A stretch of 64,000 nucleotides of DNA from Crateriforma spongiae (GCF_012290005.1 NZ_JAAXMS010000006.1:372001-436000), one strand, 5' to 3'; positions 47,407-56,875 are shown, counted from the first letter of the stretch. The notes: generated by a model from the letters alone, not told the origin. A program made the numbers and translations.

Positions 47407-47754
47407 ATGGAATCCGAAACCATCACCGCGATATGTCCGCTGGGGCATTTTGTTCACGACGATGCGACCAAAGTCGGAACTTGGGTGAACTGTCCGCAAT
47501 GCGACGCCGGTTTTGAATTTAGTGATTCTCAACAACCCAACGTCATCACCCAGCCCACACACGCGCCGGCGTCGGTCACCGATTCGTGCGTGATGCGAAT
47601 TTTGGAATCGGATGTTCCCCAGCAAGACCAGGAGACAAAGCAGTCACAGGCGGATGTCGCGACGGAAACATCGCATTCGGACGTTGTGTTAAGTCTGCGA
47701 CCGGGTGGCGTCGCCGCAGCAGTGCGTGCAATTCGGTCCGCGTTCGCGGTGTAG
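47407..47754 (+). CDS. Small zinc-ribbon-like protein
   Basis: 115 residues from the ATG at 47407, six bases after GGGGA; upstream in-frame ATGs at 47368 and 47395 are possible. Residues 6-40, ITAICPLGHFVHDDATKVG and WVNCPQCDAGFEF, have Cys/His spacing like small planctomycete zinc-ribbon domains. The rest is Gln/Thr/Ser-rich and probably disordered, ending in a short Ala-rich helix. Family not recognised; function unknown. Confidence 0.55.
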   Translation: MESETITAICPLGHFVHDDATKVGTWVNCPQCDAGFEFSDSQQPNVITQPTHAPASVTDSCVMRILESDVPQQDQETKQSQADVATETSHSDVVLSLRPGGVAAAVRAIRSAFAV

Positions 47755-47801
47755 GCGGCGGTTCGTTTGGGTGCGGCAACAAGTCTGCCCGAAGGCAAGA
47801 T

Positions 47802-48485
47802 TCAAACCAATCCACGGCGGATGGCTGCCGCCGTCGCGCCGGCGCGCGTGTTGACGTGTAACTTCTGGTAGATCGCGCGAACGTGTTTGTCGACGGTGTG
47901 TCGGCTGATGCCCAACGCGACCCCGATCTCCTCCTTGGTCATGCCTTCGACTAGACGGCTGAGCACTTCCATTTCTCTGGGCGAAAGACCGCTGTCGTCG
48001 GCGGTCGGTCGCGAATGGTTCATCAGCGTGAGGACTTTTCGAGCCACTTGCGGCGTCATCGAAGCGCCGCCGGCAAGGGTTTCACGAATCGCCCGCTCGA
48101 TATCTTCGTTGGACGAAGTTTTCAACAGATAGCCATCGGCGCCGGCACACACGGCACCGAAGATGCGATCGTGATCGTCAAAGACCGTCAGGATGACCAG
48201 CTTGCAATCGGGATAGATCTCTCGAATCTGGCCGATCGCTGTGATGCCATCGATACCCGGCAAGCCAATGTCCAACAAGACGACATCCGGTTGTCTGCCT
48301 TCCTTGAATCGCCGGATCGCCGATTCGGCGCTGTCAAAATCGTATTCGCATACGCAGTCGTCCAGCAGGTCGATGACGCGTGACAAGCTACGTCGGTACG
48401 CATCGTTGTCTTCGATCAACCAGACTCGGATATTCGAACCGGGCGTGGCCGCGGGTGAGATTTCGGCGTTGTGTTCAGGGTTCAT
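47802..48485 (-). CDS. NarL/LuxR-type response regulator
   Basis: 227 residues. Receiver domain: VWLIEDNDAYRRSL (acidic pair), VVLLDIGLPGIDG (phospho-acceptor Asp), LTVFDDHDRIF and YLLKTSS. C-terminal LuxR HTH: LSPREMEVLSRLVEGMTKEEIGVALGISRHTVDKHVRAIYQKL. Lies 15 bases downstream of the HisKA_3 kinase gene, forming a standard NarL-type two-component operon. Target genes unknown. Confidence 0.93.
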   Translation of the reverse strand: MNPEHNAEISPAATPGSNIRVWLIEDNDAYRRSLSRVIDLLDDCVCEYDFDSAESAIRRFKEGRQPDVVLLDIGLPGIDGITAIGQIREIYPDCKLVILTVFDDHDRIFGAVCAGADGYLLKTSSNEDIERAIRETLAGGASMTPQVARKVLTLMNHSRPTADDSGLSPREMEVLSRLVEGMTKEEIGVALGISRHTVDKHVRAIYQKLHVNTRAGATAAAIRRGLV

Positions 48486-48500
48486 AAGTGGCGGCGAAGT

Positions 48501-50570
48501 TTAGCTGATTTTCGTTTGCAACGTTGCGACACGTCGATCTTGTTGGACAAAGCGGATGTGGCCGCCAATTTCTCGCATACGTTTTTCGATGTTGGTCAGG
48601 CCTTCGCCCCGATGCACGGTGGCGGGATGGAACTTTCGGCCGTCGTCGGTGATAACGATCTGAAATCGTGGTGCCCGGTATTCGATCCAGATGGAAACGT
48701 GTTCGGGATGTCCGTGTTTTTGCAGGTTGTGAAGCAATTCTTTATAGCACAAGAAAACATTCCGTCGCCAAGCGACCGAGACCTCCATCGCAGGGATGTT
48801 CTCGGTCACATCGACTTGTAACTGACAGTGTCCCAGCATTCGGTTGGCGGTCTGTCGTAGACGACCCACAAATTCATCCAAATTCATCGTTGTCGGCTTG
48901 ATCAGCCACAAGATGTCACGCATCGAATCGCTTGTTTCGGTGGCGATCTTGGCGATCTCGTGGATGTCTTGGCGGAGTTCGTCATCGCAATGCGGGTTCA
49001 TCAAGATCGTTTGGCTGATCAATCGGATGGTTCCCAGATTGCTGCCGATGTCATCGTGCAAATCGCTGGCGATGCGATCACGAAGACGTTTGGTTTCTCG
49101 TTTCGCTCGGGCGCGTTCGCTGGTCATGCCCCAAGTCAGCGATCCGATGATCACCAAAATCGTCGCTCCGCCGCCGGCCGCCAAACGCCGCCACAGTTGC
49201 GAATAGGCATTGCCCAATTCACCACGAATCTTCTGTAACGCCTGTTCGTCGAATTGTCGGCGTTTGATTCGCACCAACCAATCATAGTCGGGAATCAGTT
49301 TCCAGCGGCTGTTGAATCCATCGACCAGTGCCGATGAACTCCAGCGTTCCGACGTTTCGGATGCCGAGACAGATTTTCCAAGTGCAACGTTCTCATTGCC
49401 CGCGAAAACTTGTAGTTCTGCTAACGCGATCACGGGAGGCGATAGTCGTGAATCACTGCCCGATACGTACACTTTGACGAAGCGTGCGGTGACCGGGTCA
49501 ACGGGCATTTCCGGAATGGATTCCGACGGAGAGGCGGCGAACAGGGGTTGGTTGCGAGTGAAGAACGGACGCGTGCCAACGGGAATGATTAGCGGTCGAT
49601 CCGTCCAGTGCCTAAGATCAAATCCTTCGAAACCCAGCAGCACCGTCGGGTCAGCAAAATCCGCGGTTTGACTGACTTCCACGCGGAATCGTGCCGGAAA
49701 TCCCCAGCCCGGTGTGAAGGGTTCCGATTTCGGCTGTGCCGGATACAACCTCAGTTCATCGATGTCGTAGGTCTGACCCAAATCGACGACGATTTCATGG
49801 GGCAGTGTCAGGGTGTCACGGACGAGATAGCCATCGGTGCTGCTTGGCGTGGCAATCTGTGGAGCCGACAGGATTGAGAATTCGTCGACTAGAAATTCCA
49901 CTGACCATCGCATGTCGGTCTCAATCGAACTGGACGTCTTCAGTGGTCGCCACTGGGCCACATTCCGATTGCCCGAAATGACGATCAGTTCGCCCAGCGA
50001 CGCAAAATACTGTCCGTCCTTGTCGGCCAATTCCGAAAGAGTCACCCGAATGAATCGTCCACGTCGGCCGTGCGAAACGAACTGAATCGGGTAACGCCCC
50101 GTCGTCTCCGATGCATTTAGTTGTCGTTCAGCCAGCAATCGCGGCGACGCAAAGTCTTCGGTATCGGAGGCTTCGATTTTGACGTGTCGGGGCAGACCAT
50201 ATCCGGTGACCAAACGATTGTTGTTGTCGCGGATGCATGTGGGCGCCAGAACGATTCGATCCAATGCAAATTCTTTGCCCAGATCCACGATGACCCATTC
50301 GTTGGCGTCGGCAGAATCCTGGTATCGCGTGTGGAATCCGGCCCGCAAGGGATCTTGAGGTTCGTACAAAACGTCGCGGTCCACCGTGGACGACAAGTAC
50401 GCTTCTTCTTGTTGCAGACGTCGGACCTCCGCCGGCAACCAGCGTCCGTCGACTCGCAACACCAGTGTCATCATCAGGGCCAGCATCCCAAGGCCGCCCA
50501 CAAGCAGGATCAGTCGCCAACGCCGGCTTTCGGCGATCCATCGCGAAAAACGATCGGGCAACAAGTTCAT
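48501..50570 (-). CDS. HisKA_3 sensor kinase with discoidin-like extracytoplasmic domains
   Basis: 689 residues from the ATG at 50570. TM1 (WRLILLVGGLGMLALMMTLVL, about 18-40). The periplasmic part (about 40-440) contains at least two F5/8 type C (discoidin)-like modules: NEWVIVDLGKEFALDRIVL...GRFIRVTL and PHEIVVDLGQTYDIDELRLYP...ARFVKVYVSG...ALAELQVF. TM2 about 463-483 (ATILVIIGSLTWGM). Then HisKA_3: RIASDLHDDIGSNLGTIRLIS (phospho-His in DLHDD) and an HATPase with CYKELLHNLQKHGHPEHVSI and DDGRKFHPATVHRGEGLTNIEKRMREIGG. The domain choice suggests sensing of a polysaccharide or cell surface. Confidence 0.88.
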   Translation of the reverse strand: MNLLPDRFSRWIAESRRWRLILLVGGLGMLALMMTLVLRVDGRWLPAEVRRLQQEEAYLSSTVDRDVLYEPQDPLRAGFHTRYQDSADANEWVIVDLGKEFALDRIVLAPTCIRDNNNRLVTGYGLPRHVKIEASDTEDFASPRLLAERQLNASETTGRYPIQFVSHGRRGRFIRVTLSELADKDGQYFASLGELIVISGNRNVAQWRPLKTSSSIETDMRWSVEFLVDEFSILSAPQIATPSSTDGYLVRDTLTLPHEIVVDLGQTYDIDELRLYPAQPKSEPFTPGWGFPARFRVEVSQTADFADPTVLLGFEGFDLRHWTDRPLIIPVGTRPFFTRNQPLFAASPSESIPEMPVDPVTARFVKVYVSGSDSRLSPPVIALAELQVFAGNENVALGKSVSASETSERWSSSALVDGFNSRWKLIPDYDWLVRIKRRQFDEQALQKIRGELGNAYSQLWRRLAAGGGATILVIIGSLTWGMTSERARAKRETKRLRDRIASDLHDDIGSNLGTIRLISQTILMNPHCDDELRQDIHEIAKIATETSDSMRDILWLIKPTTMNLDEFVGRLRQTANRMLGHCQLQVDVTENIPAMEVSVAWRRNVFLCYKELLHNLQKHGHPEHVSIWIEYRAPRFQIVITDDGRKFHPATVHRGEGLTNIEKRMREIGGHIRFVQQDRRVATLQTKIS

Positions 50571-50930
50571 CAATTCGGTGGCGACGTGGCGTGGGGACAG
50601 GAAGATCGCGACCAAAGGTCGCGGGCTTTGGCGGGTGGGGCGCCCCGGTCCAGTTTAACCACATCGTGGATCAGCCGAGCGGAAGCGAAACCCGACCGCC
50701 CGCCAATCGTGACGATGCAGATGACGGAACCTGGTTGCCGGATCGCCGTTGCCGCAGGACTGAATGTTGGACGACTGGCCGTTGCAAGTTGGAGGGTCCG
50801 GCGGGAAAATGTCGGGTTTGAAGATTGGAGCATAGTCAACCGCTGGTGTCTGATCCTGTCGCGACGCGATCAACATCCGCTCGCCCACCGCCCCTCCCTG
50901 ACGCATCCCACCTCTTGCCGAGCCGTCTGA
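50571..50930. other. Divergent intergenic region
   Basis: About 360 bases between the leftward kinase gene and the rightward YeiH gene, presumably with both promoters. No gene or clear operator seen. Confidence 0.5.
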
Positions 50931-52382
50931 ATGAATCAAGACCCGGAGAACGTCCCCACCGAATCCTCGACCGCTGAAAACTCGACCACCGAATCCGTAA
51001 CGCCGCCACAGCGACCGAATTGGATCACCGATATGCGGACCAGCGAAGACTGGTGGGCGATCTGGTGCGGCGGCACGCTGTTGTTGATCTGCATGGCAGC
51101 GGTTTGGCTGGGCCGTCCGGTCGGACTGGAAGAAAGCATTGCGGCCGGTGAACCGATGGATGTGGTCAGCCCGCTGAAATCGTTCTTGGCCAAGCCGGGC
51201 GGTTGGTCGGTCAATCCGCTGGCCGGGTTGGCGGGCAACTGGATCGGAATCGCCGGCGCTCTTGTCACGATCGGCGTGTTGTTCGCCTTGGCGATGCAGT
51301 TGCGCGGTCGATCGGCCAAGCAGTTTTTGGTGGCTTTTCCGGCGGTGTTTGCCCTGGCGGCCCTGGCCTACGTGATGGCCGGCCAGGAAGTCTTGAAGTC
51401 TTACAACTTGGAATACGCGTTGTGGGCATTGCTGGTCGGTTTGGTGATCAGCAACACCGTCGGCACGCCGGAGTTTTTGCGGCCAGCGATTTTAACGGAG
51501 TTCTTTATCAAGACGGGCTTGGTCCTGTTGGGAGCGGAAGTCTTGATGAGCCGCTTATTGGCGTTGGGGGTGCCCGGCGTGTTCGTCGCTTGGGTGGTGA
51601 CACCGGTCGTGTTGATTTCCACGTATGTGTTTGGCCAAAAGGTTTTGAAGGTTCCTTCCAAATCATTGAACATGGTGGTCTCCGCGGACATGTCCGTCTG
51701 CGGGGTTTCGGCGGCGATCGCGACGGCGGCGTCGTGCAAAGCCAAAAAGGAAGAATTGTCGCTGGCGATCGGTCTGTCGCTAAGCTTCACCGTCATCATG
51801 ATGGTCGTCTTGCCGGCGATCATCAAAGCGGTCGGTATGGACCCGATTCTGGGGGGCGCTTGGCTGGGCGGGACGATCGATTCAACTGGTGCGGTGGCCG
51901 CGGCGGGCGCCGTGCTGGGCGATGATGCGTTGGAAGTCGCCGCGACGGTGAAGATGATTCAAAACATTTTGATCGGCGTCACGGCGTTTTGTGTCGCCGT
52001 GTATTGGGTGACTTACGTCGAACGCGATCCGGCGGGTCCGCGTGTCGGTGTTTCGGAAATCTGGTACCGCTTTCCCAAGTTCGTCTTGGGCTTCATCGCG
52101 ATGTCGGTCTTGTTTTCGATTCTGTACGCGACACTGCCCGCCGGACCGGAGTTGGTCAATGCGATGATCAAGGGTTCGACAAAAACCTTGCGTGGCTGGT
52201 TCTTCTGCCTTGCTTTCGTTTGCATCGGGCTGGAAACGAACTTTCGTCAATTGTTGCCACAGCTGAAGGGTGGCAAACCGTTGATTCTGTACGTGTGCGG
52301 ACAGTCGCTGAACTTGGTTTTGACCTTGGTCATGGCGTATCTGATGTTCAAAGTCGTCTTCCCAACGACGGCCACACCGTGA
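50931..52382 (+). CDS. YeiH-family putative sulfate exporter
   Basis: 483 residues with about 12 membrane helices after a cytosolic Ser/Thr/Glu-rich N-terminus. Family features: [10 protein letters not shown] near the first third, [40 protein letters not shown] (the conserved CGxSAxxA loop), [15 protein letters not shown] and [17 protein letters not shown]. The family is annotated as putative sulfate exporters on weak experimental grounds. It is longer than YeiH (about 350) through an N-terminal extension with two extra helices. In a sulfatase-rich genome, sulfate efflux would be useful. First of three overlapping genes. Confidence 0.87.
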   Translation: MNQDPENVPTESSTAENSTTESVTPPQRPNWITDMRTSEDWWAIWCGGTLLLICMAAVWLGRPVGLEESIAAGEPMDVVSPLKSFLAKPGGWSVNPLAGLAGNWIGIAGALVTIGVLFALAMQLRGRSAKQFLVAFPAVFALAALAYVMAGQEVLKSYNLEYALWALLVGLVISNTVGTPEFLRPAILTEFFIKTGLVLLGAEVLMSRLLALGVPGVFVAWVVTPVVLISTYVFGQKVLKVPSKSLNMVVSADMSVCGVSAAIATAASCKAKKEELSLAIGLSLSFTVIMMVVLPAIIKAVGMDPILGGAWLGGTIDSTGAVAAAGAVLGDDALEVAATVKMIQNILIGVTAFCVAVYWVTYVERDPAGPRVGVSEIWYRFPKFVLGFIAMSVLFSILYATLPAGPELVNAMIKGSTKTLRGWFFCLAFVCIGLETNFRQLLPQLKGGKPLILYVCGQSLNLVLTLVMAYLMFKVVFPTTATP

Positions 52383-52672
52383 TGCGATTGACGAACAACC
52401 TTCGACGATCGGCCAACCGACGACGTTTGGCGTTGGGCTTGGCGGTAACGGTGCTGGCAACGATTTGGTTGGTGGTGCTGCCTGCCGTGGCCAAACGTCC
52501 AGCCGTTCGACAACGCGTCCGCTGGCTCAAGAGCGAAGGGATCGATCCCAGCGCCATGTACTACACCGAGTTGGATAGGATGGAGTGGATCCTGGATCGA
52601 CGACGGGCCGAAGAATTGGCCGGCCGGTCGACGGGATTCCCGCCTTCCACCATCCAACCCACCGGTGAATGA
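52382..52672 (+). CDS. Small single-pass membrane protein
   Basis: 96 residues; its ATG shares one base with the YeiH stop (TGATG) and its stop overlaps the next ATG. A basic N-terminus (RLTNNLRRSANRRR) is followed by one membrane helix (LALGLAVTVLATIWLVVLPAVA) and a polar segment of about 50 residues (WLKSEGIDPSAMYYTELDRMEWILDRRRAEELA). Not recognised. Tight coupling to both neighbours argues that it is real. Confidence 0.7.
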   Translation: MRLTNNLRRSANRRRLALGLAVTVLATIWLVVLPAVAKRPAVRQRVRWLKSEGIDPSAMYYTELDRMEWILDRRRAEELAGRSTGFPPSTIQPTGE

Positions 52673-53967
52673 TGAAACGACGAAGCTTTTTGCAAGCGGT
52701 CGCGGCGACCAGCGTTGCCACCGCAGCAAATCTGCGAAACGCCACGGCGGACACCGCCGGCGAAAAATCCAAACACAAAGTTGAACGCGTCGGCATCGGT
52801 GCCATCGGCATGCGATACCAGGGATCGGTAATCGCCGAGAAGGCAAGGCTGTACGGAGACGTCGTTCGCATCGCCGACGTGGATCGGCATGTCCGCGAAC
52901 AGGCCCGCGCCAGTTTCGGCAGCACGCCCAAGATCAGCGAAGATTATCAGGAACTGTTGGCCGACAAGAACGTCGACGTGGTGTTGATCGGCGCACCGGA
53001 CCACTGGCATGCCAAGATGCTGATCGATGCCGTGCGAGCGGGCAAAGACGTCTATTGCGAAAAACCGCTAACGTTGACCATCGACGAAGGCAAAGTCATT
53101 CGCGACGTGGCCGCGTCCCATGATCGTGTGATCCAAGTCGGAACTTGGCAGCGAAACGATTCGCGGTTTCGCTTGGCTGCCGAGATGGTGCGTGCCGGAC
53201 GGATCGGAAAATTACGTCGCGTGACCTGCACCACAGACAAGAACCCCAGTGGCGGGCCGTTTCAACCGGTTCCCGTTCCCAGTCACTTGAATTGGGATCT
53301 TTGGCTGGGCCAGGCACCGCGCGTGCCTTATCTTGCCGAGCGGTGTCACTACACGTTTCGCTGGTGGTACGAATACGCCGGTGGAAAAATGACCGACTGG
53401 GGAGCCCACCATGTCGACATCGCCCAATGGGCGATCGGATCGCTGCCGACGCAGATCGAGACGCGTGCCAAGCTTCCCGGCATCGCCGACGGTTACAACG
53501 TCGCCACCGATTTCGAAGCCGATATCCAGTACCAAAACGGAGTGCAGTTGTTGGTCCGCGACACCGGTCGACGCGGTATTTTGTTCGAAGGTGACCAAGG
53601 ACGTCTGTTCGTCAATCGCAGCGTGTTGGACGGGGCTCCGGTGCAGCGACTGGAAACCGAACCGCTGCCCCGCGAAACGTACACGCTGTATGAAGACGAT
53701 AATCTCCAGCGTCCACCGCGTGCCGGAAAATTGGACGCGATTATCAACCACATGGGCAACTTCTTTGACTGTGTCCATTCCCGCCGGACGCCGATCTCGG
53801 ACGTGGAGAGTCAACACCGCAGCGCCACGACTTGCCACTTGGCCAATTTGTCGATGCGACTGGGGCGTTCGTTGACTTGGGATCCGGTCGCAGAAAACTT
53901 TGGTGACGATTCAGCGGCCAACGACATGATGCGGCGTCCGCAACGCAGCGGATTCGAAGTCGTCTGA
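52669..53967 (+). CDS. Tat-exported Gfo/Idh/MocA-family oxidoreductase
   Basis: 432 residues, overlapping the upstream stop by four bases. KRRSFLQAVAATSVATAA is a twin-arginine signal, as usual for this family in planctomycetes. Rossmann domain: GIGAIGMRYQG, DVVLIGAPDHWHAKMLIDAVRAGKDVYCEKPLTLT with the catalytic Lys in CEKP, then a C-terminal beta-sheet domain with WEYAGGKMTDWGAHHVD-like WWYEYAGGKMTDWGAHHVDIAQWA. Probably a periplasmic sugar or cyclitol oxidoreductase with tightly held NAD(P). Substrate unknown. Confidence 0.92.
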   Translation: MMKRRSFLQAVAATSVATAANLRNATADTAGEKSKHKVERVGIGAIGMRYQGSVIAEKARLYGDVVRIADVDRHVREQARASFGSTPKISEDYQELLADKNVDVVLIGAPDHWHAKMLIDAVRAGKDVYCEKPLTLTIDEGKVIRDVAASHDRVIQVGTWQRNDSRFRLAAEMVRAGRIGKLRRVTCTTDKNPSGGPFQPVPVPSHLNWDLWLGQAPRVPYLAERCHYTFRWWYEYAGGKMTDWGAHHVDIAQWAIGSLPTQIETRAKLPGIADGYNVATDFEADIQYQNGVQLLVRDTGRRGILFEGDQGRLFVNRSVLDGAPVQRLETEPLPRETYTLYEDDNLQRPPRAGKLDAIINHMGNFFDCVHSRRTPISDVESQHRSATTCHLANLSMRLGRSLTWDPVAENFGDDSAANDMMRRPQRSGFEVV

Positions 53968-54037
53968 ATCGCGAATCGTTTTATCGACCGCTTAAATTTC
54001 TGATTCACCTCCCTCGCATTGAAACCCGGACCACGCC

Positions 54038-54628
54038 ATGTCGGAACGTCCCAAAGTCTTGATCATCATTGGTGATGCCAGCGAAACGCTGGACACGATG
54101 TATCCGTTTTACCGTTTGATCGAAGCGGGGATGCAGCCCGTGGTCGCCGCGCCGGAAAAACGTCGTTACCAGATGGTGATGCATGAAGTGAAACCCGGTT
54201 GGACGATCACCAAGGAATGGGAAGGCTACACGATTGAGGCGGACATCACGTTTGCCGAAATCGATCCCGATCAGTATGCCGGCATCATGTTTTCCGGCGG
54301 GCGTGCACCGGAATACATCCGTTACGACCGGGACCTGGTTCGCGTGACGAAGGCATTTTTCGCGGCGGAAAAACCGATCGCCAGTGTCTGTCACGGTGTT
54401 GAAATCCCTGCGTACGCGGATTGTGTACGCGGGCGGCGGATGGCGACCGTTCCCAAATGCCAGTTCGATCTGGAAGTGTGTGGCGGAATTTTCGTCGACG
54501 AACCCTGTGTCGTCGATGGAAATTTGGTCAGCGGACGGACCTTCCACGACAACGGACATTACCTGGGCCCGTGGATCGACATGTTGGTCAAGGCCACAAG
54601 TGGGGCGGGAACTGTCGCGTCATCTTGA
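54038..54628 (+). CDS. DJ-1/PfpI-family protein
   Basis: 196 residues, complete domain: PKVLIIIGDASETLDTMYPFYRLIEAGMQPVVAAP, then AGIMFSGGRAPEYIR and PIASVCHGVEIPAYADCVRGRR, where the Cys (about residue 116) is the nucleophile elbow of the class I glutamine amidotransferase-like fold. Members are deglycases, chaperones or peptidases; activity cannot be assigned. Cytoplasmic. It follows the oxidoreductase by 70 bases. Confidence 0.9.
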   Translation: MSERPKVLIIIGDASETLDTMYPFYRLIEAGMQPVVAAPEKRRYQMVMHEVKPGWTITKEWEGYTIEADITFAEIDPDQYAGIMFSGGRAPEYIRYDRDLVRVTKAFFAAEKPIASVCHGVEIPAYADCVRGRRMATVPKCQFDLEVCGGIFVDEPCVVDGNLVSGRTFHDNGHYLGPWIDMLVKATSGAGTVASS

Positions 54629-54763
54629 TTGCGTCGTCGCCGATGGTTCGTCGATTCGATCGTTTCGCTATCGCAGGGCGTTACCGGCGGGGCGTGTGGG
54701 GGACGACGACGTTTCGTTACATCTGACTTGGTTGATCGTTTTGTGTTTCTTCCGGAGGTTGAC

Positions 54764-55459
54764 ATGACTGTGGTTAAGTATGGCGTTGGCGTCGCTTTGT
54801 TGGTCGTCTCGTTTATCAGTTTGGGTGCCAGTCGCGTGATGGCTCAGCGTGGTGCAGGCGGCAGCGGCGACCGAATTCCCGGCGACGTTCAACTGGAAAA
54901 AGGCCCCGTTGCGTTGGACGACTTTGAACGCAACGCGTTAACGGTTCTTGATGACATCGGTCGAAATCAGCGTTTCCGAAATGTGCCCCAGCACGACGGC
55001 CGTTTGTTGCGGATCATGGCCCAGTCGATCAATGCGCAGCACGTGGTGGAACTGGGGACTTCCACCGGAATTTCCGGCATTTGGATCGGCTTGGGGCTAC
55101 GGCAGACCGGCGGCAAGCTAACGACGTACGAGATTGACGCCGATCGTGCTCGCACCGCGCGTGAAAACTTTCAACGGGCGGGGCTTTCCGACGTGATCAC
55201 CTTGGTCGAAGGCGATGCACACGTCGAATTGAAAAAGCTGTCGGGGACCGTCGACATGATCTTTCTGGATGCCGACAAGGAAGGCTACATCGATTACCTA
55301 AACACGTTGATGCCGATGTTGCGTCCGGGAGGTTTGATTTTGGCGCACAACATCAATCCGCGTATGGCACACCCGCCGTTTATGGAAGCGATCACGACCA
55401 ACCCGAAATTGGAAACGGTGGTTCGCGGCGGCATGTCGATATCGCTGAAGAAGCAATAG
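54764..55459 (+). CDS. Exported class I O-methyltransferase-like protein
   Basis: 231 residues from the ATG at 54764, with GGAGG six bases upstream. The N-terminus MTVVKYGVGVALLVVSFISLG...RVMAQ is a clear signal peptide with a cleavage site after VMA. The rest is a catechol-O-methyltransferase/CCoAOMT-like Rossmann domain: HVVELGTSTGISGIWIGLGL (SAM loop), LTTYEIDADRARTARENFQRAG, GDAHVELKKL, DMIFLDADKEGYIDYLNTLMPMLRPGGLILAHNI (DxD metal/SAM region). SAM is normally cytoplasmic, so an exported form is unusual. A strong terminator follows. Confidence 0.85.
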   Translation: MTVVKYGVGVALLVVSFISLGASRVMAQRGAGGSGDRIPGDVQLEKGPVALDDFERNALTVLDDIGRNQRFRNVPQHDGRLLRIMAQSINAQHVVELGTSTGISGIWIGLGLRQTGGKLTTYEIDADRARTARENFQRAGLSDVITLVEGDAHVELKKLSGTVDMIFLDADKEGYIDYLNTLMPMLRPGGLILAHNINPRMAHPPFMEAITTNPKLETVVRGGMSISLKKQ

Positions 55460-55495
55460 CGAACACCGTTTCGGCGCAACGATTGCACGACTTGT

Positions 55496-55534
55496 CGAAA
55501 CGGATGATGCCCCTTCATCCGTCTCGACTTTTTT
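55496..55534 (+). terminator. Rho-independent terminator of the O-methyltransferase gene
   Basis: 12-bp stem (55496-55507 with 55515-55526) with one mismatch, seven-base loop and six T (55529-55534). It lies 37 bases after the stop. Confidence 0.9.
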
Positions 55535-55567
55535 CGTGACTTACCCCCACAAAGCAGGAGTGCAATC

Positions 55568-55927
55568 ATGCGTCATCCGTTCATCGAAGATCAGTGGAAA
55601 CAACTGTGTGATCGCGTCAATCAATCGGCCGAACATTTAGCCGGTGACCAAGACGACGTTGCCAGTGCGTGGGCGCAACAGGTGGATCAGTTCGCCCAGC
55701 AAGACCCACCGGGATCGTATCCCGACCTGCTGCGACGCGTCGCTCAGGCGGCCGATTTGGTTTCGACTTGGCGCGACGATCAGACACTCGTTGCCGGAAC
55801 ACAGGAATCTGCCACGGATCGCCCTGCGACGTCTGATCCCGTCGAATCGGAAGACTGGGTGACCGAAGCGGGAATGGAATCGTTCCCGGCAAGCGATCCA
55901 CCATCCTGGACTTCGGCGGCGGTCTAG
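55568..55927 (+). CDS. Small acidic protein with EAGMESFPASDPPSW motif
   Basis: 119 residues; AGGAG seven bases before the ATG supports it. Helical N-terminal two-thirds (CDRVNQSAEHLAGDQDDVASAWAQQVDQF...YPDLLRRVAQAADLV), Thr/Asp linker, and C-terminal EAGMESFPASDPPSWTS, a short motif known as a conserved ending in many otherwise unrelated bacterial proteins of unknown function. No catalytic residues or signal peptide. Confidence 0.75.
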   Translation: MRHPFIEDQWKQLCDRVNQSAEHLAGDQDDVASAWAQQVDQFAQQDPPGSYPDLLRRVAQAADLVSTWRDDQTLVAGTQESATDRPATSDPVESEDWVTEAGMESFPASDPPSWTSAAV

Positions 55928-56086
55928 TCGGCCAGCGCTCCAAACCCCAGGGCCCAAGCGATCGGCAAGGTGCCGCGAAAATCTGTGACAAAGTCGTCCA
56001 AAGGGCCGAACATGGATGCGTGACAATCTGTCTCAGTTGCCAGTTATCACACGCTTCCCTTCAACGCCCCCGTGGCACCCACTGAA

Positions 56087-56713
56087 ATGACCACCATCGA
56101 CTTGATACGCAGGTTGCATCAGCATCGTACTTGGACCAATCAACAACTGTTGGCCTCGGTCGGCCAAGTCGCCGAAGTACGATTGCACACCTCGCTGTCG
56201 ATCGGTCAGGGAAGCATTTGGAAAACCCTGGTCCACTTGATGGCCGCGGAATACGTTTGGTTGGAAGCATTGCAGGGGAACGAAGACCCGGTGATGCCAG
56301 GGGACGTTCGCGGACGCTTGCCAGGAAACCAGCAAGGCGACGGAGCGATCGAAAACTTGGCCGAACTCAGGCGTCGTTGGAACGATCTGGACCGACGCTG
56401 GACGGACTATTTGGCCGGGCTGACCGGCGATGACCTGCAGCGTCCCGTGATCAAGGTCAGCACCAGTTCGGGCAATGGGACGCGTCACGCATGTCCTCGC
56501 GCCGACGTTTTGATGCACGTCTGTACGCACGCCCAGTACACCTCCGCACAACTGGTCAACATGCTGCGTCAGTTGGGTGTGGACACGTTGCCGGACGTGA
56601 TGTTGATCACACTGGCACGACAGGAGCACGACTGTCAGGTCCACGCGACCGAACCGGCCTTTGGCGGCACCGCCATGCCAGCCGTTGCGGTTGCCGGAAG
56701 CGTCGCGGGATAG
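56087..56713 (+). CDS. DinB-family protein
   Basis: 208 residues from the ATG at 56087 (a GTG five codons earlier is possible). Four-helix DinB/YfiT bundle: IDLIRRLHQHRTWTNQQLLAS, WKTLVHLMAAEYVWLEAL (metal-ligand His) and DVLMHVCTHAQYTSAQLVNMLRQLG with the HxxxH pair. Members are metal-binding and often DNA-damage-associated or thiol-transferase-like; activity unknown. The final 12 bases including the stop are part of a direct repeat. Confidence 0.85.
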   Translation: MTTIDLIRRLHQHRTWTNQQLLASVGQVAEVRLHTSLSIGQGSIWKTLVHLMAAEYVWLEALQGNEDPVMPGDVRGRLPGNQQGDGAIENLAELRRRWNDLDRRWTDYLAGLTGDDLQRPVIKVSTSSGNGTRHACPRADVLMHVCTHAQYTSAQLVNMLRQLGVDTLPDVMLITLARQEHDCQVHATEPAFGGTAMPAVAVAGSVAG

Positions 56714-56741
56714 ACCCGGTAGCATTGTCGGATAGACCCGG
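56708..56741. repeat. 12-bp direct repeat at the dinB-like stop codon
   Basis: GGATAGACCCGG at 56708-56719 and again at 56730-56741, 22-base step. The first copy contains the stop codon of the DinB-family gene. Confidence 0.7.
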
Positions 56742-56875
56742 AATGCGTGTCTCCGAACACGTGGGCATCCGCGGCCCGTGTTGCATCATCGGTTCCGATA
56801 GAATGGGCGACCGTTTCAGTTCTGTTCCACAAGGGACAGCGTTCGGTCGCCCATTGATCGGGATGCGATTCCAAA

